DNA from: Bacillus sp. A301a_S52
GTDB taxonomy: Bacteria; Bacillota; Bacilli; Bacillales; Salisediminibacteriaceae
Reading direction: 5' to 3'
DNA length: 64,000 nucleotides
Assembly: GCA_024701455.1 (NCBI GenBank)
Contig: JABXYP010000001.1
Location: 1,368,001-1,432,000, forward strand
In this document: positions 52,683-61,241 of the stretch, in pieces
Layout: each line of letters opens with the position of its first letter
How positions within the stretch are numbered: the stretch's first letter is position 1
Position numbers and translations under genes: made by a program
Notes under the pieces: model-generated
Seen by the model: only the letters and a program-made list of their open reading frames with translations
What the model was told of the DNA's origin: nothing
Databases searched by the model: none

Positions 52683-52828
52683 TTTATCACAGAGAGCTGT
52701 TCGAAAAGGGGAGAGATAACTGATAATTTTATATAGATGTGGATAACGAACGCAAGAGTCCTGCTTCACTCAACTATCAATCAGTGGGAGAAGAACGTAA
52801 ACTCCCACTGATTGAAGAGTCGTTTTAT
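52683..52828 (+). mobile_element. family A element with a compensated hairpin 1, abutting ric
   Basis: TTTATCACAGAGAGCTGTTCG begins it and GAAGAGTCGTTTTAT ends it, 3 bp from the ric stop codon (minus strand). The stem foot is GTTCG/CGAAC in place of the usual GTCCG/CGGAC, a paired change. Hairpin 2 is perfect: CAATCAGTGGGAG / CTCCCACTGATTG. Confidence 0.85.
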
Positions 52829-52831
52829 TAA

Positions 52832-53542
52832 TTAATTAAGTTCGGCAGCGGCACGAGGGAATAAAATGTTGTTTTCTAGATGAATATGATCAAACATATC
52901 AGACTCCAACTGTTCAAGTCGCTGATAAACAAGGCGGTAAGTGCCGCAAGCCCCTTCTGGAGGGGTGAAATCATTCGTTACTTCTCGAAGCTGTTTCAAA
53001 AGGTCACCTGCATGCTGATGCTCTGCTTCTAGCTCGTTCATGACGTTCTGCAATTGCTCACGTTGTTCGTCCTGTGGATCAGCTTCAATAGCTAAAATTA
53101 ACGGAAAGTCTTCAGTCTCTTCTTTAATCAGATGCTGTTCCAGCTCTGTCTTTAACGCGTTAAATAATGTGTGAATTTCAGCTAAGTGAGGCTGATCTCC
53201 CCCATGAACGCGTAACACTTTGGTTACATAGGGGCTTAGTTGTGGCAATTCTTCATGTAAATAGCGATGGTGTTTGTTAATAATAAAATCAATGAGTTCA
53301 TTGAATGAAGCAGTTTCCCATTGGATCGTTGACTCGTTAAGTTGACTTGTTTCATGATACAACGTATTAAGTGTGGCAAGAACGTTATCTGCAGACAGCC
53401 CTTTTTCATGAATAGCATCAATCAGTGGGCGGTTACCTCCGCAGCAAAAATCAATTTTATACGTTTTAAAAAGGTCGCTCGCCTTTGGAAAAGTGGTCAC
53501 GATGTCACCAATTATCGACTGTTCTGTAAAGATTTTTTTCAT
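52832..53542 (-). CDS. ric: Ric/ScdA iron-sulfur cluster repair di-iron protein
   Basis: The 236-residue protein has the ScdA N-terminal motif IDFCCGGNRPL (Cys pair near residues 33-34) and a hemerythrin-like bundle with the His/Glu ligands in NKHHRYLHEEL, EQHLIKEETEDFPL, EAEHQHAGDLL and FDHIHLENNILFPR. It repairs Fe-S clusters damaged by nitric oxide or oxidants. An Fnr-type box upstream at the class II position fits induction in low oxygen. SD ggaggaattc precedes ATG 53542. The gene is also known as scdA or ytfE. Confidence 0.94.
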   Translation of the reverse strand: MKKIFTEQSIIGDIVTTFPKASDLFKTYKIDFCCGGNRPLIDAIHEKGLSADNVLATLNTLYHETSQLNESTIQWETASFNELIDFIINKHHRYLHEELPQLSPYVTKVLRVHGGDQPHLAEIHTLFNALKTELEQHLIKEETEDFPLILAIEADPQDEQREQLQNVMNELEAEHQHAGDLLKQLREVTNDFTPPEGACGTYRLVYQRLEQLESDMFDHIHLENNILFPRAAAELN

Positions 53543-53586
53543 ATGAATTCCTCCATACTTTAAATTGAATTTGTGATGCTATAACA

Positions 53587-53629
53587 AGCATACCTATTCT
53601 CCTTAGAGGACGAGGTGATTCAAATCACC
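53587..53629 (-). promoter_or_regulatory. Fnr-type class II promoter of ric
   Basis: GGTGA-TTTGAA-TCACC (53614-53629, minus strand) matches Fnr half sites except at the outermost base of each arm. TATGCT lies at 53592-53587. With a start at about 53580, the box centre is at -41.5, the same geometry as the radical SAM promoter. Confidence 0.6.
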
Positions 53630-53639
53630 GAAAAAAAAG

Positions 53640-54131
53640 AAAGAGAGATCCGAATATAATTACGTACAGAATACTGATTTAGTAAGAATGTCATTAATGG
53701 GAGGAATTAGGGACACATGACAAAAACTCACGTGTGAGTAAATTCTACTTCTTTTTAAATAAGAGTTTACTAGATCAAGGTTACAGCCCTAATTGATTGT
53801 GAGATCTTTTTTAATCACAGATAATCATCCGTCTGAAGTGGAAGTCACATTCATAATTGGAATTTTGATATTCATTCACCTATTCATTTTTAACTCGAGA
53901 GATTGGGAAAATGACCACTTATCGAACTTCTATTTTTTAATACTTGGGAAGTTTTTCTCACACTATGTATTGTGTTTTTGGGTTTGAACAATTATACTAT
54001 CTCCATTGTATTGCTTTACGTGAGACGACCATTTGAAAAAGCGAACAGCTATAGAGCCTATGTGCACTTTCAAGCTATAACAGCCAACGTATATCACACA
54101 CACATTGAAGTAGAAGAAAGGGCGATAACAA
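53640..54131. other. 492-bp stretch with repeat scars
   Basis: It holds the palindrome ACTCACGTGTGAGT (53726-53739) and a fused A-left/B-right scar (TAATCACAGATAATCATCC then GTCTGAAGTGGAAG, 53813-53846). No supported gene. Confidence 0.45.
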
Positions 54132-55352
54132 ATGAAACAACCATCAATCCATGAGCACCAACAAATGACGTCAAAACAAAGACTTAGTGCTATGACAGGC
54201 GCTGCTTTTTTAATGGCTACATCTGCTATAGGGCCTGGTTTTTTAACTCAAACAGCTGTCTTTACTGAACAGTTGCTAGCTAGTTTTGCCTTTGTTATAC
54301 TAGCGTCTATTATTTTAGATATTGGGGCTCAAATAAATATATGGCGAATTATTGCTGTATCAAATATGAGAGGTCAGGAAATTGCCAATGCTGTCGTACC
54401 TGGTTTAGGTTATGTCGTTGCCTTTTTTATCACCTTAGGTGGACTAGCCTTTAATATAGGAAATGTTGGGGGCGGTGGTTTAGGCGCTAATACATTGTTA
54501 GGTGTAAATACGACAGTAGGGGCAGTGATGACTGGCGTTATTTGTATCATTATATTTAGTCTCAAAGAAGCCAATGTAGCTATGGATAAAATTGTCCGGT
54601 ATTTAGGCGCATTGATGATTCTTTTAACGGCGTATGTCATGTTTAAAGGCCAGCCTCCCTACGCAGAAGCAGCTATTCGAACTGTTGCCCCGTTGGAGAT
54701 TGACTTTTTAGCTATCATTACAGTTGTTGGAGGAACCGTTGGTGGATATATTACATTCGCTGGTGGGCACAGGCTGTTAGATGCAGGGATTACTGGGAAA
54801 GAGAATATCCCATCCGTCACTAAAACAGCTGTTTCGGGAATTGTAGTAGCATCTATTATGAGATATATCTTATTTTTAGCTGTTTTAGGTGTGGTGGCGG
54901 CTGGTTTTTCTTTAAATCCTGAAAACCCGACGGCGTCCGTGTTTCAGATAGTAGCAGGAGAACTTGGTTTCCGAATCTTCGGGCTTGTTTTGTGGGCTGC
55001 GGGTATAACATCTGTCATTGGAGCAGCTTATACCTCAGTCACATTTTTAACTGTATTTCATTCCTCCATTAAAAAGTATCAAAACTATTGGACCATTGGG
55101 TTTATTGTGTTCTCTACCATTATATTTGCCTTAATCGGTCGTCCCGTTACGTTGTTAGTTTTAGCTGGTGCCTTTAACGGATTAATTTTGCCTTTAACGT
55201 TAGGGTGTATTTTATTAGCAGCCTATCGCTCAAAGATTGTTGGCGATTATCAACACCCTGTGTGGATGACTATATTTGGAGGGATTGTCCTTCTATTAAC
55301 GGCTTACTTAGGGATTCATACACTCGTCCAAATGCTGCCACAGTTATTTTAA
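54132..55352 (+). CDS. NRAMP-like transporter, YcsG type
   Basis: ATG 54132 follows the weak SD agaaagggcg. The 406-residue protein has the NRAMP layout with about 11 TM helices. The TM1 metal motif DPGN is absent: GPGFLTQTAVFTEQLLAS occupies that place. IGNVGGGGLGANTLLG and GGTVGGYITFAGGH are glycine-rich helices. B. subtilis YcsG has the same design and sits by the 5-oxoprolinase (pxpABC) genes, but none is here. Transport of a metal by the canonical site is unlikely; another cation or proton-coupled substrate is possible. Confidence 0.82.
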   Translation: MKQPSIHEHQQMTSKQRLSAMTGAAFLMATSAIGPGFLTQTAVFTEQLLASFAFVILASIILDIGAQINIWRIIAVSNMRGQEIANAVVPGLGYVVAFFITLGGLAFNIGNVGGGGLGANTLLGVNTTVGAVMTGVICIIIFSLKEANVAMDKIVRYLGALMILLTAYVMFKGQPPYAEAAIRTVAPLEIDFLAIITVVGGTVGGYITFAGGHRLLDAGITGKENIPSVTKTAVSGIVVASIMRYILFLAVLGVVAAGFSLNPENPTASVFQIVAGELGFRIFGLVLWAAGITSVIGAAYTSVTFLTVFHSSIKKYQNYWTIGFIVFSTIIFALIGRPVTLLVLAGAFNGLILPLTLGCILLAAYRSKIVGDYQHPVWMTIFGGIVLLLTAYLGIHTLVQMLPQLF

Positions 55353-55496
55353 TGCAGATTTACAGAGCATGAGACAGGATGACATTGTCTAATTAACCAA
55401 CCTTTTAGTTGGTTAGCAGGATCAATTTTTAGAAAGAGCGACATAAAGGATACAATAAGTGTGATCAGGAAATCCGAACAGATTTGTTCGGATTTT

Positions 55497-55595
55497 CTGA
55501 TCAGATAAGCGTCCGTAAAACTCCCGCCATCAAATAGAGAGGAGTGGTAACTCTATTTAGGCAGGATTTATGTTCTAATTAAAGGTTTGTTTTAT
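55497..55595 (+). mobile_element. family A element lacking hairpin 2
   Basis: TGATCAGATAAGCGTCCG begins it, then AACTCCCGCC, CTCTATTTAGGC and TAAAGGTTTGTTTTAT. The left TTTAT is mutated to TCTGAT. Confidence 0.7.
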
Positions 55596-55766
55596 TTAGA
55601 GTTAAAATAATCGATTATTATTGACAATTAATTTAAATGAAAAGTGTTATTCTTTTTATTTTTTGATAATAATATCCTATTTAGTAAAATATTAAAATAT
55701 GTATAATTAATTTAAAGTGTTATTTTGTTACTTCAAAATAAAAAGTGTTGGTGCACTGTGACACTA

Positions 55767-55819
55767 TTTATCACAAATAAGTGTCCGTAAAACTCCCACT
55801 GATTGAAAGTTCGTTTTAT
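55767..55819 (+). mobile_element. family A element, 53-bp short form, upstream of a beta-helix gene
   Basis: TTTATCACAAATAAGTGTCCG joins AAACTCCCACTGATTGAAAG, ending TTCGTTTTAT. It is the same size and deletion join as the copy at 36264. Confidence 0.82.
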
Positions 55820-55842
55820 CTCGTATTCTGTTGTCACGTAAA

Positions 55843-55858
55843 ATGGAAGCGGTTACTT
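55843..55858. promoter_or_regulatory. cre-like site before the beta-helix exoprotein gene
   Basis: ATGGAAGCGGTTACTT agrees with the CcpA consensus WTGNAARCGNWWWCAW at all but one position. It is 69 bp upstream of the chosen start. Confidence 0.7.
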
Positions 55859-55926
55859 TTTTGCGCGGAGAGGGTGGGTATGAAACGTATTATTTTAGGC
55901 ACGATCATTTAATGGAGGTGGTTACC

Positions 55927-57120
55927 TTGCTAAAAGGTCAAAAAGTTAATCAGTTAGTCGTCACATTGTTGTTAGTCATACTTCTTATTCCGGTTAGTAG
56001 TATGGGCGTAGCTAAAGAAGTTCATGCCAATGAAGTAGTGAACGCAAGAGATTTTGGAGCGAGGCCAGGTGTTCAGCAAAGCCAAACAGATGCCATACAT
56101 GCAGCGATGCGGTATTTCTATGATAGAGGTGTAGAGGGAACCGTCTATTTGCCGGCGGGCACATATTCAGTGGATAGCGCCTTACGCTTTCATCAAGGGG
56201 TTAATCTTGTGGGAGATGGGGTAGGACGAACAATCATTAAAAAAGTAGGCAGTCAAAATAATTATGTTGTAGGTAACCCTATTTTTCGTGGAGGTACGAC
56301 TAATCTTAATGTGACAGTTTCTCATATTACCTTTGATGCAGATCGGACAAACCGTGCGTCTCAAGGTCTTGGACAAGTAGGTGGTATGAACATTGATGCG
56401 CTCGTATCCAATTTAACTTTGGAACATATAGAAGTAAGGGATGCCACTATTGGTTTGCTTGTTAGAAGGTTACGAGATTCTGTTATTTCAGACAGCCTTA
56501 TTGATAGGACGAGCGGACATGGTATTGCCACAGGCAGTGATGCACATGCAGTAGGTGATTTTAGAAATGTTTTAATAACGAATAACAGAATTACAAATTC
56601 CACTGGTGGAAGCGGTATTAATTTATCCCGGGCAACTAACACAACGGTCACGTATAATAACATTATTAATGCGCAACAGCAAAGTGATTCTTACGGTGGG
56701 ATTCGGATACCTAACGGTGGTACGAATAATGTTGTTCATAACAATGTGGTAGAAAATTATCCAAGAGGGCTATTTTTAACCACAGGTGCCACTTATAATG
56801 ATATTTATGACAATACGATTATTAACTCTCGTATTCATGGGGCTCTCATAGAATCAAACAACAATATCATTGGAGGCAATGTATTTATTCAAAACAATCC
56901 ATCATTGAATCCAGAATCAGTTATTCGATTGTCTGGCGCTAATGGTAACTCTATCAGATATAACCGTATGGAGACACACAGAGGATTTAATAATATTGGC
57001 ATTCGCTTAACGAACTCTTCAAATAATGCCGTCATTAACAATATAACAGATACGACAGGCACGCCTGTGAGTATTGAAGGAGGAAGCGGTAACACGAATA
57101 GCGGGAATACAAATCGTTAA
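55927..57120 (+). CDS. secreted right-handed beta-helix protein (pectate-lyase-3 superfamily)
   Basis: TTG 55927 is preferred, with SD ggaggtgg at 55914-55921; the frame is open further up but crosses the cre site and lacks an SD there. The 397-residue product has a signal peptide to about VHA (residue 35) and then NARDFGARPGV...QTDAIHAAM, typical of Pectate_lyase_3. Many N-rich coils follow (NNRITNS, NTTVTYNNII, NNVVENY, NDIYDNTII). It is probably a polysaccharide lyase, hydrolase or epimerase acting outside the cell. The cre site suggests carbon-catabolite control. Confidence 0.8.
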   Translation: MLKGQKVNQLVVTLLLVILLIPVSSMGVAKEVHANEVVNARDFGARPGVQQSQTDAIHAAMRYFYDRGVEGTVYLPAGTYSVDSALRFHQGVNLVGDGVGRTIIKKVGSQNNYVVGNPIFRGGTTNLNVTVSHITFDADRTNRASQGLGQVGGMNIDALVSNLTLEHIEVRDATIGLLVRRLRDSVISDSLIDRTSGHGIATGSDAHAVGDFRNVLITNNRITNSTGGSGINLSRATNTTVTYNNIINAQQQSDSYGGIRIPNGGTNNVVHNNVVENYPRGLFLTTGATYNDIYDNTIINSRIHGALIESNNNIIGGNVFIQNNPSLNPESVIRLSGANGNSIRYNRMETHRGFNNIGIRLTNSSNNAVINNITDTTGTPVSIEGGSGNTNSGNTNR

Positions 57121-57131
57121 TAAATGTTACA

Positions 57132-57168
57132 GAGAAGACGTCTTACATTAAAAGGCGTCTTCCTCTTT
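57132..57168 (+). terminator. terminator after the beta-helix gene
   Basis: GAAGACG / CGTCTTC stem with a T-containing tail (CTCTTTGC). Confidence 0.6.
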
Positions 57169-57313
57169 GCATAGAAATGGTTACTTTACATATCTGTCTC
57201 TTCTCATTAGCTAAATTTTATTCTGAATTTTTGTATTAATGAGATTTTTTCTGTTGCGTTATTGTAGATTTATGTTACACTCATTAATAACTTGTTAAAC
57301 TTAATAATTCACT

Positions 57314-57484
57314 CTTATCAAGAGAGGCGGAGGGACTGACCCTATGAGGCCTCGGCAACCAGTACACGTGTACACGGTGCCAATTTCAGAGGAATGTCTG
57401 ACATTCCGAAGATGAGAAATGTGTTGAAGGCTATTATCCTGTTATCAACCTCTTTTCTCATCTAGTGAGAAAGGAGGTTTTTTA
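57314..57484 (+). promoter_or_regulatory. SAM-I (S-box) riboswitch with terminator
   Basis: CTTATCAAGAGAGGCGGAGG, GACTGACCCTATGAGGCC, CGGCAACCAG and GGTGCCAATTTCAGAGG are the S-box blocks in order, and GATGAGA closes the aptamer. The terminator AACCTCTTTTCTCA / TGAGAAAGGAGGTT with TTTTTT ends at 57484. High SAM should stop transcription into sfnG. Confidence 0.95.
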
Positions 57485-57745
57485 TTAGCGTTTTTGGAGT
57501 GAGATAGACGATGTGCATAACTTATTAGTCAAATGAATTTGATGTCGTTTCGTTCGTCATGCATGTTGTGGCGATCATTTCCATTATGGTTCGTAACAAC
57601 TTGCTTAAAAACACAATAGTGAGGAAAAGATGCGGCAACACTTTTTCCTCAAAATCAGACTAACTGTACAAACAGATAGGACGTGCCAGCTAATCATCAT
57701 CATATCATAGGCAGTCCAGCCGTGAAAAATAAGGAGGACATTCGC

Positions 57746-58822
57746 ATGACAAATTTGAAATTTGCGTATTGGGTACCAAATGTAAGTGGCGGACTTGTAG
57801 TATCAAAGTTACCACAGAGAACGGGGTGGGACTTTGAGTCAAATAAAAGATACGTCCAAATAGCAGAAGAAGTAGGCTACGATTACGCCCTATTACAGAC
57901 ACGTTTCTTTGCAAGCTATGGAGCTGAGAATCAACTAGAAGCCATTACATTAGCATCTGCCTTAGCGAGTGTCACAGAGAAAATTAATTTGATCTCAGCG
58001 GTACATCCAGGGCTTTGGCATCCAGGTGTTTACGCTAAAATGATAGCAACGCTTGATAATATAAGTCATGGCCGTGCTGCATTAAATGTTGTAAGTGGGT
58101 GGTTTAAACAGGAATTTATCGGTTATGGCGAACCATGGTTGGAGCATGATGAGCGGTATCGACGTTCAGAAGAATTCATTCAAGTATTGAAATCGATGTG
58201 GACAAAAGAGACGACCACATTTAAAGGCGATTTTTATCGAATCAATGAAGCACCATTATTGCCAAAGCCGGTCAATGGCCGTCCGCCAATCTTTCAAGGA
58301 GGAAACTCTAAAGCGGCCCGACGTATGGCTGCCAAATATTCTGATTGGTACTTCATGAATGGCAATACACTTGAAGGGTTCAAAGAACAGATCGAAGACG
58401 TGAAAGCTTTAGCTAAAGCAGAAGGACGTGAACATGAGATTAAGTTTGCAGCTAACGGTTTTGCAATTGTAAGAGATACTGAAGAAGAAGCGGTTCAGCA
58501 ATTAAGGGATATCGTGTCCCACGCTGATACAGAGGCTGTAGAAGGATTTAAGCAAGCGGTCGCAGAAGCAGGACAATCAACGAAAGAAAAGTCTGGTATG
58601 TGGGCAAATTCATCATTTAAAGATCTGGTTCAGTACAATGATGGATTCAAAACGGGATTAATTGGCACAGCAGAACAGGTAGCAGAACGGATAATCGCAT
58701 TAAAAGAAATTGGGATCGACCTTGTATTAACAGGACATTTCCATTATGAAGAAGACTTACGAAGGTTTGGCGAGGAAGTCATCCCGCTCGTTAAAGAACA
58801 AGAGGCAGTATTAACAGTGTAG
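57746..58822 (+). CDS. sfnG: FMNH2-dependent dimethylsulfone monooxygenase, SfnG-like
   Basis: ATG 57746 has the SD aaggaggac; the upstream in-frame codons lack one. The 358-residue luciferase-like protein begins KFAYWVPNVSGGLVVSKL, a hallmark of SfnG, and has NVVSGWFKQEFIGYGEPW, PPIFQGGNSKAARRMAA and the C-terminal TGLIGTAEQVAERI. It oxidises dimethylsulfone to methanesulfinate using reduced FMN. The S-box directly upstream ties it to methionine/SAM status, so it probably serves sulfur scavenging. No flavin reductase gene is next to it. Confidence 0.9.
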   Translation: MTNLKFAYWVPNVSGGLVVSKLPQRTGWDFESNKRYVQIAEEVGYDYALLQTRFFASYGAENQLEAITLASALASVTEKINLISAVHPGLWHPGVYAKMIATLDNISHGRAALNVVSGWFKQEFIGYGEPWLEHDERYRRSEEFIQVLKSMWTKETTTFKGDFYRINEAPLLPKPVNGRPPIFQGGNSKAARRMAAKYSDWYFMNGNTLEGFKEQIEDVKALAKAEGREHEIKFAANGFAIVRDTEEEAVQQLRDIVSHADTEAVEGFKQAVAEAGQSTKEKSGMWANSSFKDLVQYNDGFKTGLIGTAEQVAERIIALKEIGIDLVLTGHFHYEEDLRRFGEEVIPLVKEQEAVLTV

Positions 58823-58829
58823 CAATAAA

Positions 58830-58865
58830 AATACCGTCCACCAGATAAAGGTGGCGGTATTTTTA
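58830..58865. terminator. bidirectional terminator
   Basis: AATACCGTCCACC / GGTGGCGGTATT with TTTTT on the plus side, between convergent sfnG and gltT. Confidence 0.82.
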
Positions 58866-58910
58866 TGAGGACAGTTTGTGATGTTATCAATATTATTTAA
58901 ACAGTTCGTT

Positions 58911-60128
58911 TTAAGAAGAATGAAGGGATGTCTCTTCATCAAGTGGTTCGTTACGGTCAATGATCACTGCCGCAGAGGCATCACCCATGACATTGACCGA
59001 TGTCCGGAACATATCAAGAATACGGTCTATCCCAGCAACGAGCGCGATCCCTTCTAATGGCAAGCCGATGTTAGTAAGGACTAATGTAAGCATGATTAAA
59101 CCGGCGCCTGGCACACCAGCGGTTCCAATAGAAGCAAGTGTAGCGATTAACACAACGGATAACAGCTGCATGACTGTTAGTTCTATGCCGTAGAATTGAG
59201 CGATGAACAGAACAGCAACCCCTTGATAAATAGCCGTTCCATCCATATTAATGGTGGCGCCTAATGGTAATACAAAGCTGCTTGTACCTTTTGAGACACC
59301 TAGATTTTCTGTCACATTCTTAATCGTGATTGGCAAGGTGCCTGCGCTACTAGCGGAGCTAAAGGCAAAAATAGATGCAGGGGCGATCCCTTTAAAAAAT
59401 GTGATCGGACTCATTTTTCCTAATGCTTTAACAGCAAGTGAGTACGTAATGGCCACATGAATGAGACACGCCACAGCGACAGCAGCAATGACTTTTAATA
59501 AAGGTAAAATGATGCTGAGGCCATAATCCCCTACAATTGGCGCGATCAATCCAAAGACGCCGATAGGGGCAAGCAATATCACATACCCTGTGATTTTAAA
59601 CATGATTTCGGAGAAGCCTTCAAAGAAGCGAAGGACAGGCTGTGCTTTTTCTCCAACAGCTGTAATGGCAATCCCTACGAAAAGAGCAAAGAATATAATC
59701 TGTAAAATATTACCTTCAACTAAGCTTTGGAAAGGATTTGTTGGGATAATATTCAAAAACGTTTCTACAACGCTGTCAGGCTGCTCTACCTCAGCAACAG
59801 TCGTATCAATGTCGTCTGGAATTTGTACGCCTTCACCTGGTTGGAAGAGGTAGCCAATCCCAAGACCTAAAGTAATGGCAATGGCTGATGTCGCTAAATA
59901 ATAAGCAACAGTTTTACCACCTAAGCGGCCAATTTTCTTTAAATTTCCGCTGGAAGCAACCCCCGTGATGAGTGTTGTGAGAATTAGTGGGACGATAATA
60001 AAGCGAATGAGGCGTAAAAATGCTTCCCCTAATGGCGATACGATGTCGATTGCTGGTCCAACAATGGCACCTAAAATAACGGCTAGAATAAATGCAATTA
60101 AAATTTGTGTTAAGAAGTTTATCTTCAT
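58911..60128 (-). CDS. gltT: sodium/proton-glutamate symporter (DAACS family)
   Basis: The 405-residue protein has the family hairpin HP1 serines as SSASSAGTLPITIK, the sodium motif GATINMDGTAIYQG in TM7, and GVPGAGLIMLTLVL in HP2. It takes up glutamate or aspartate with cations. SD aggaggatct precedes ATG 60128. It lies alone, convergent with sfnG. GltP and DctA relatives share the fold, but the motif set favours glutamate. Confidence 0.92.
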   Translation of the reverse strand: MKINFLTQILIAFILAVILGAIVGPAIDIVSPLGEAFLRLIRFIIVPLILTTLITGVASSGNLKKIGRLGGKTVAYYLATSAIAITLGLGIGYLFQPGEGVQIPDDIDTTVAEVEQPDSVVETFLNIIPTNPFQSLVEGNILQIIFFALFVGIAITAVGEKAQPVLRFFEGFSEIMFKITGYVILLAPIGVFGLIAPIVGDYGLSIILPLLKVIAAVAVACLIHVAITYSLAVKALGKMSPITFFKGIAPASIFAFSSASSAGTLPITIKNVTENLGVSKGTSSFVLPLGATINMDGTAIYQGVAVLFIAQFYGIELTVMQLLSVVLIATLASIGTAGVPGAGLIMLTLVLTNIGLPLEGIALVAGIDRILDMFRTSVNVMGDASAAVIIDRNEPLDEETSLHSS

Positions 60129-60373
60129 TTAAATAGATCCTCCTAAGTGTAAAATGATAAAACTTATGTAGTCTTAACAATATAACAATTTAATGCATTA
60201 AAGCAATGGGTATTGGGAGATAATCTAACACTAATTATTTTGTATGGTTCTACGTTCTTTCATCCATACCTGTGTAGTCTTAATTAAAATTGCTAAAAAT
60301 ATGTAGTCATGTAGGAATCTGCTTTTATTTTAGACTTATTTCACAAAAATAGAAGTTAGGTTTGCTAAACTCT

Positions 60374-61024
60374 TTAATTTGCTAAATCAATGGTTAGATG
60401 AAGCCCTTTTGCTTCGTTTGTTTGTAAGAGGATAACATAATCCGAGTTAGCCTGTGCTAGAAAAGTAATTTCATTTTCTTGAGAGGAGCTGAGATCAGTT
60501 TCCCACATAGTGACATCATTCTCATCTTTCACGATTAAATCGGCGCTTCCTTCGTTAACATCTCCCTCAAAGGGGATCGACACCATTCCTGATTGATTAA
60601 CGTGTATGTCTTCTATGTCTGTGCTTCCTTTTAACGTGCCAATCGTCACTTTTAATTGACCATTGACTGTTGTTTTGGAATAGTTATAGGTCACATTATC
60701 ACCAAATAAAAACAAACTTATGATCATCCCCCCGACAATGATGATCAAACCAGCACTTAAAATAAACCATGTTTTTCTCTTTTTGAAATCAAAATAGGTT
60801 AGTATGGTTTGTAAAAGTTTAAAAAATAACCGAAACATAAGAGGATAGAGAATTAAAAAGAGAGTAAAGCTAACGAAGTTTCCCCAATGCTCTGCAAGTG
60901 TCATAAGTGAGATGCCACCCATGATCACTGCAATAAAATAAAAAACGACATAGAACCAATAGAAAATATGTAAAAAGGTGGCGCTAGGAGGTTTACCGAA
61001 AAGTCTTTTAACGAGAGCTTTCAT
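60374..61024 (-). CDS. membrane protein with extracytoplasmic beta-rich tail
   Basis: SD aaaggaatg precedes ATG 61024. The 216-residue product has three TM helices at about residues 17-42, 49-72 and 86-108. Its outside C-terminal domain of about 100 residues (TVNGQLKVTIGTLKGSTDIEDI...FEGDVNEGSADLIVKDENDV, given by its ends) looks beta-rich. I do not recognise the family. A long-armed hairpin (61155-61201) lies between it and cstA, so it is probably transcribed separately. Confidence 0.68.
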   Translation of the reverse strand: MKALVKRLFGKPPSATFLHIFYWFYVVFYFIAVIMGGISLMTLAEHWGNFVSFTLFLILYPLMFRLFFKLLQTILTYFDFKKRKTWFILSAGLIIIVGGMIISLFLFGDNVTYNYSKTTVNGQLKVTIGTLKGSTDIEDIHVNQSGMVSIPFEGDVNEGSADLIVKDENDVTMWETDLSSSQENEITFLAQANSDYVILLQTNEAKGLHLTIDLAN

Positions 61025-61154
61025 TCATTTTCATTCCTTTCATTGATGAACAGCTATCATAACTAGATGAAGCCTTATATTTAGATATGCTACCACATCA
61101 TAATACAGATGTTATGGTACAAATGGCTTGGAGTCTATTGGACTATATGAAGAA

Positions 61155-61201
61155 AGGAATTGCTCCAGTAAGAAACATAAGTCTAAATGTGAGCAATTCC
61201 T
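61155..61201. terminator. hairpin downstream of cstA
   Basis: Perfect arms AGGAATTGCTC and GAGCAATTCCT over a 25-nt loop, 40 bp after the cstA stop. Confidence 0.55.
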
Positions 61202-61241
61202 TCTATGATAATAAAGGGAGTGTTAGTAGTATAAGGTTATG

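Noticed and set aside
53726..53739. ACTCACGTGTGAGT as another Fnr box
   Set aside because: The half sites are in the opposite order (TCAC then GTGA) with no N6 core, so it is not an Fnr site.
53793..54154. Two short frames before the NRAMP-like gene
   Set aside because: No SD, overlap with an A/B repeat scar and with the real gene's leader, and low-complexity hydrophobic content.
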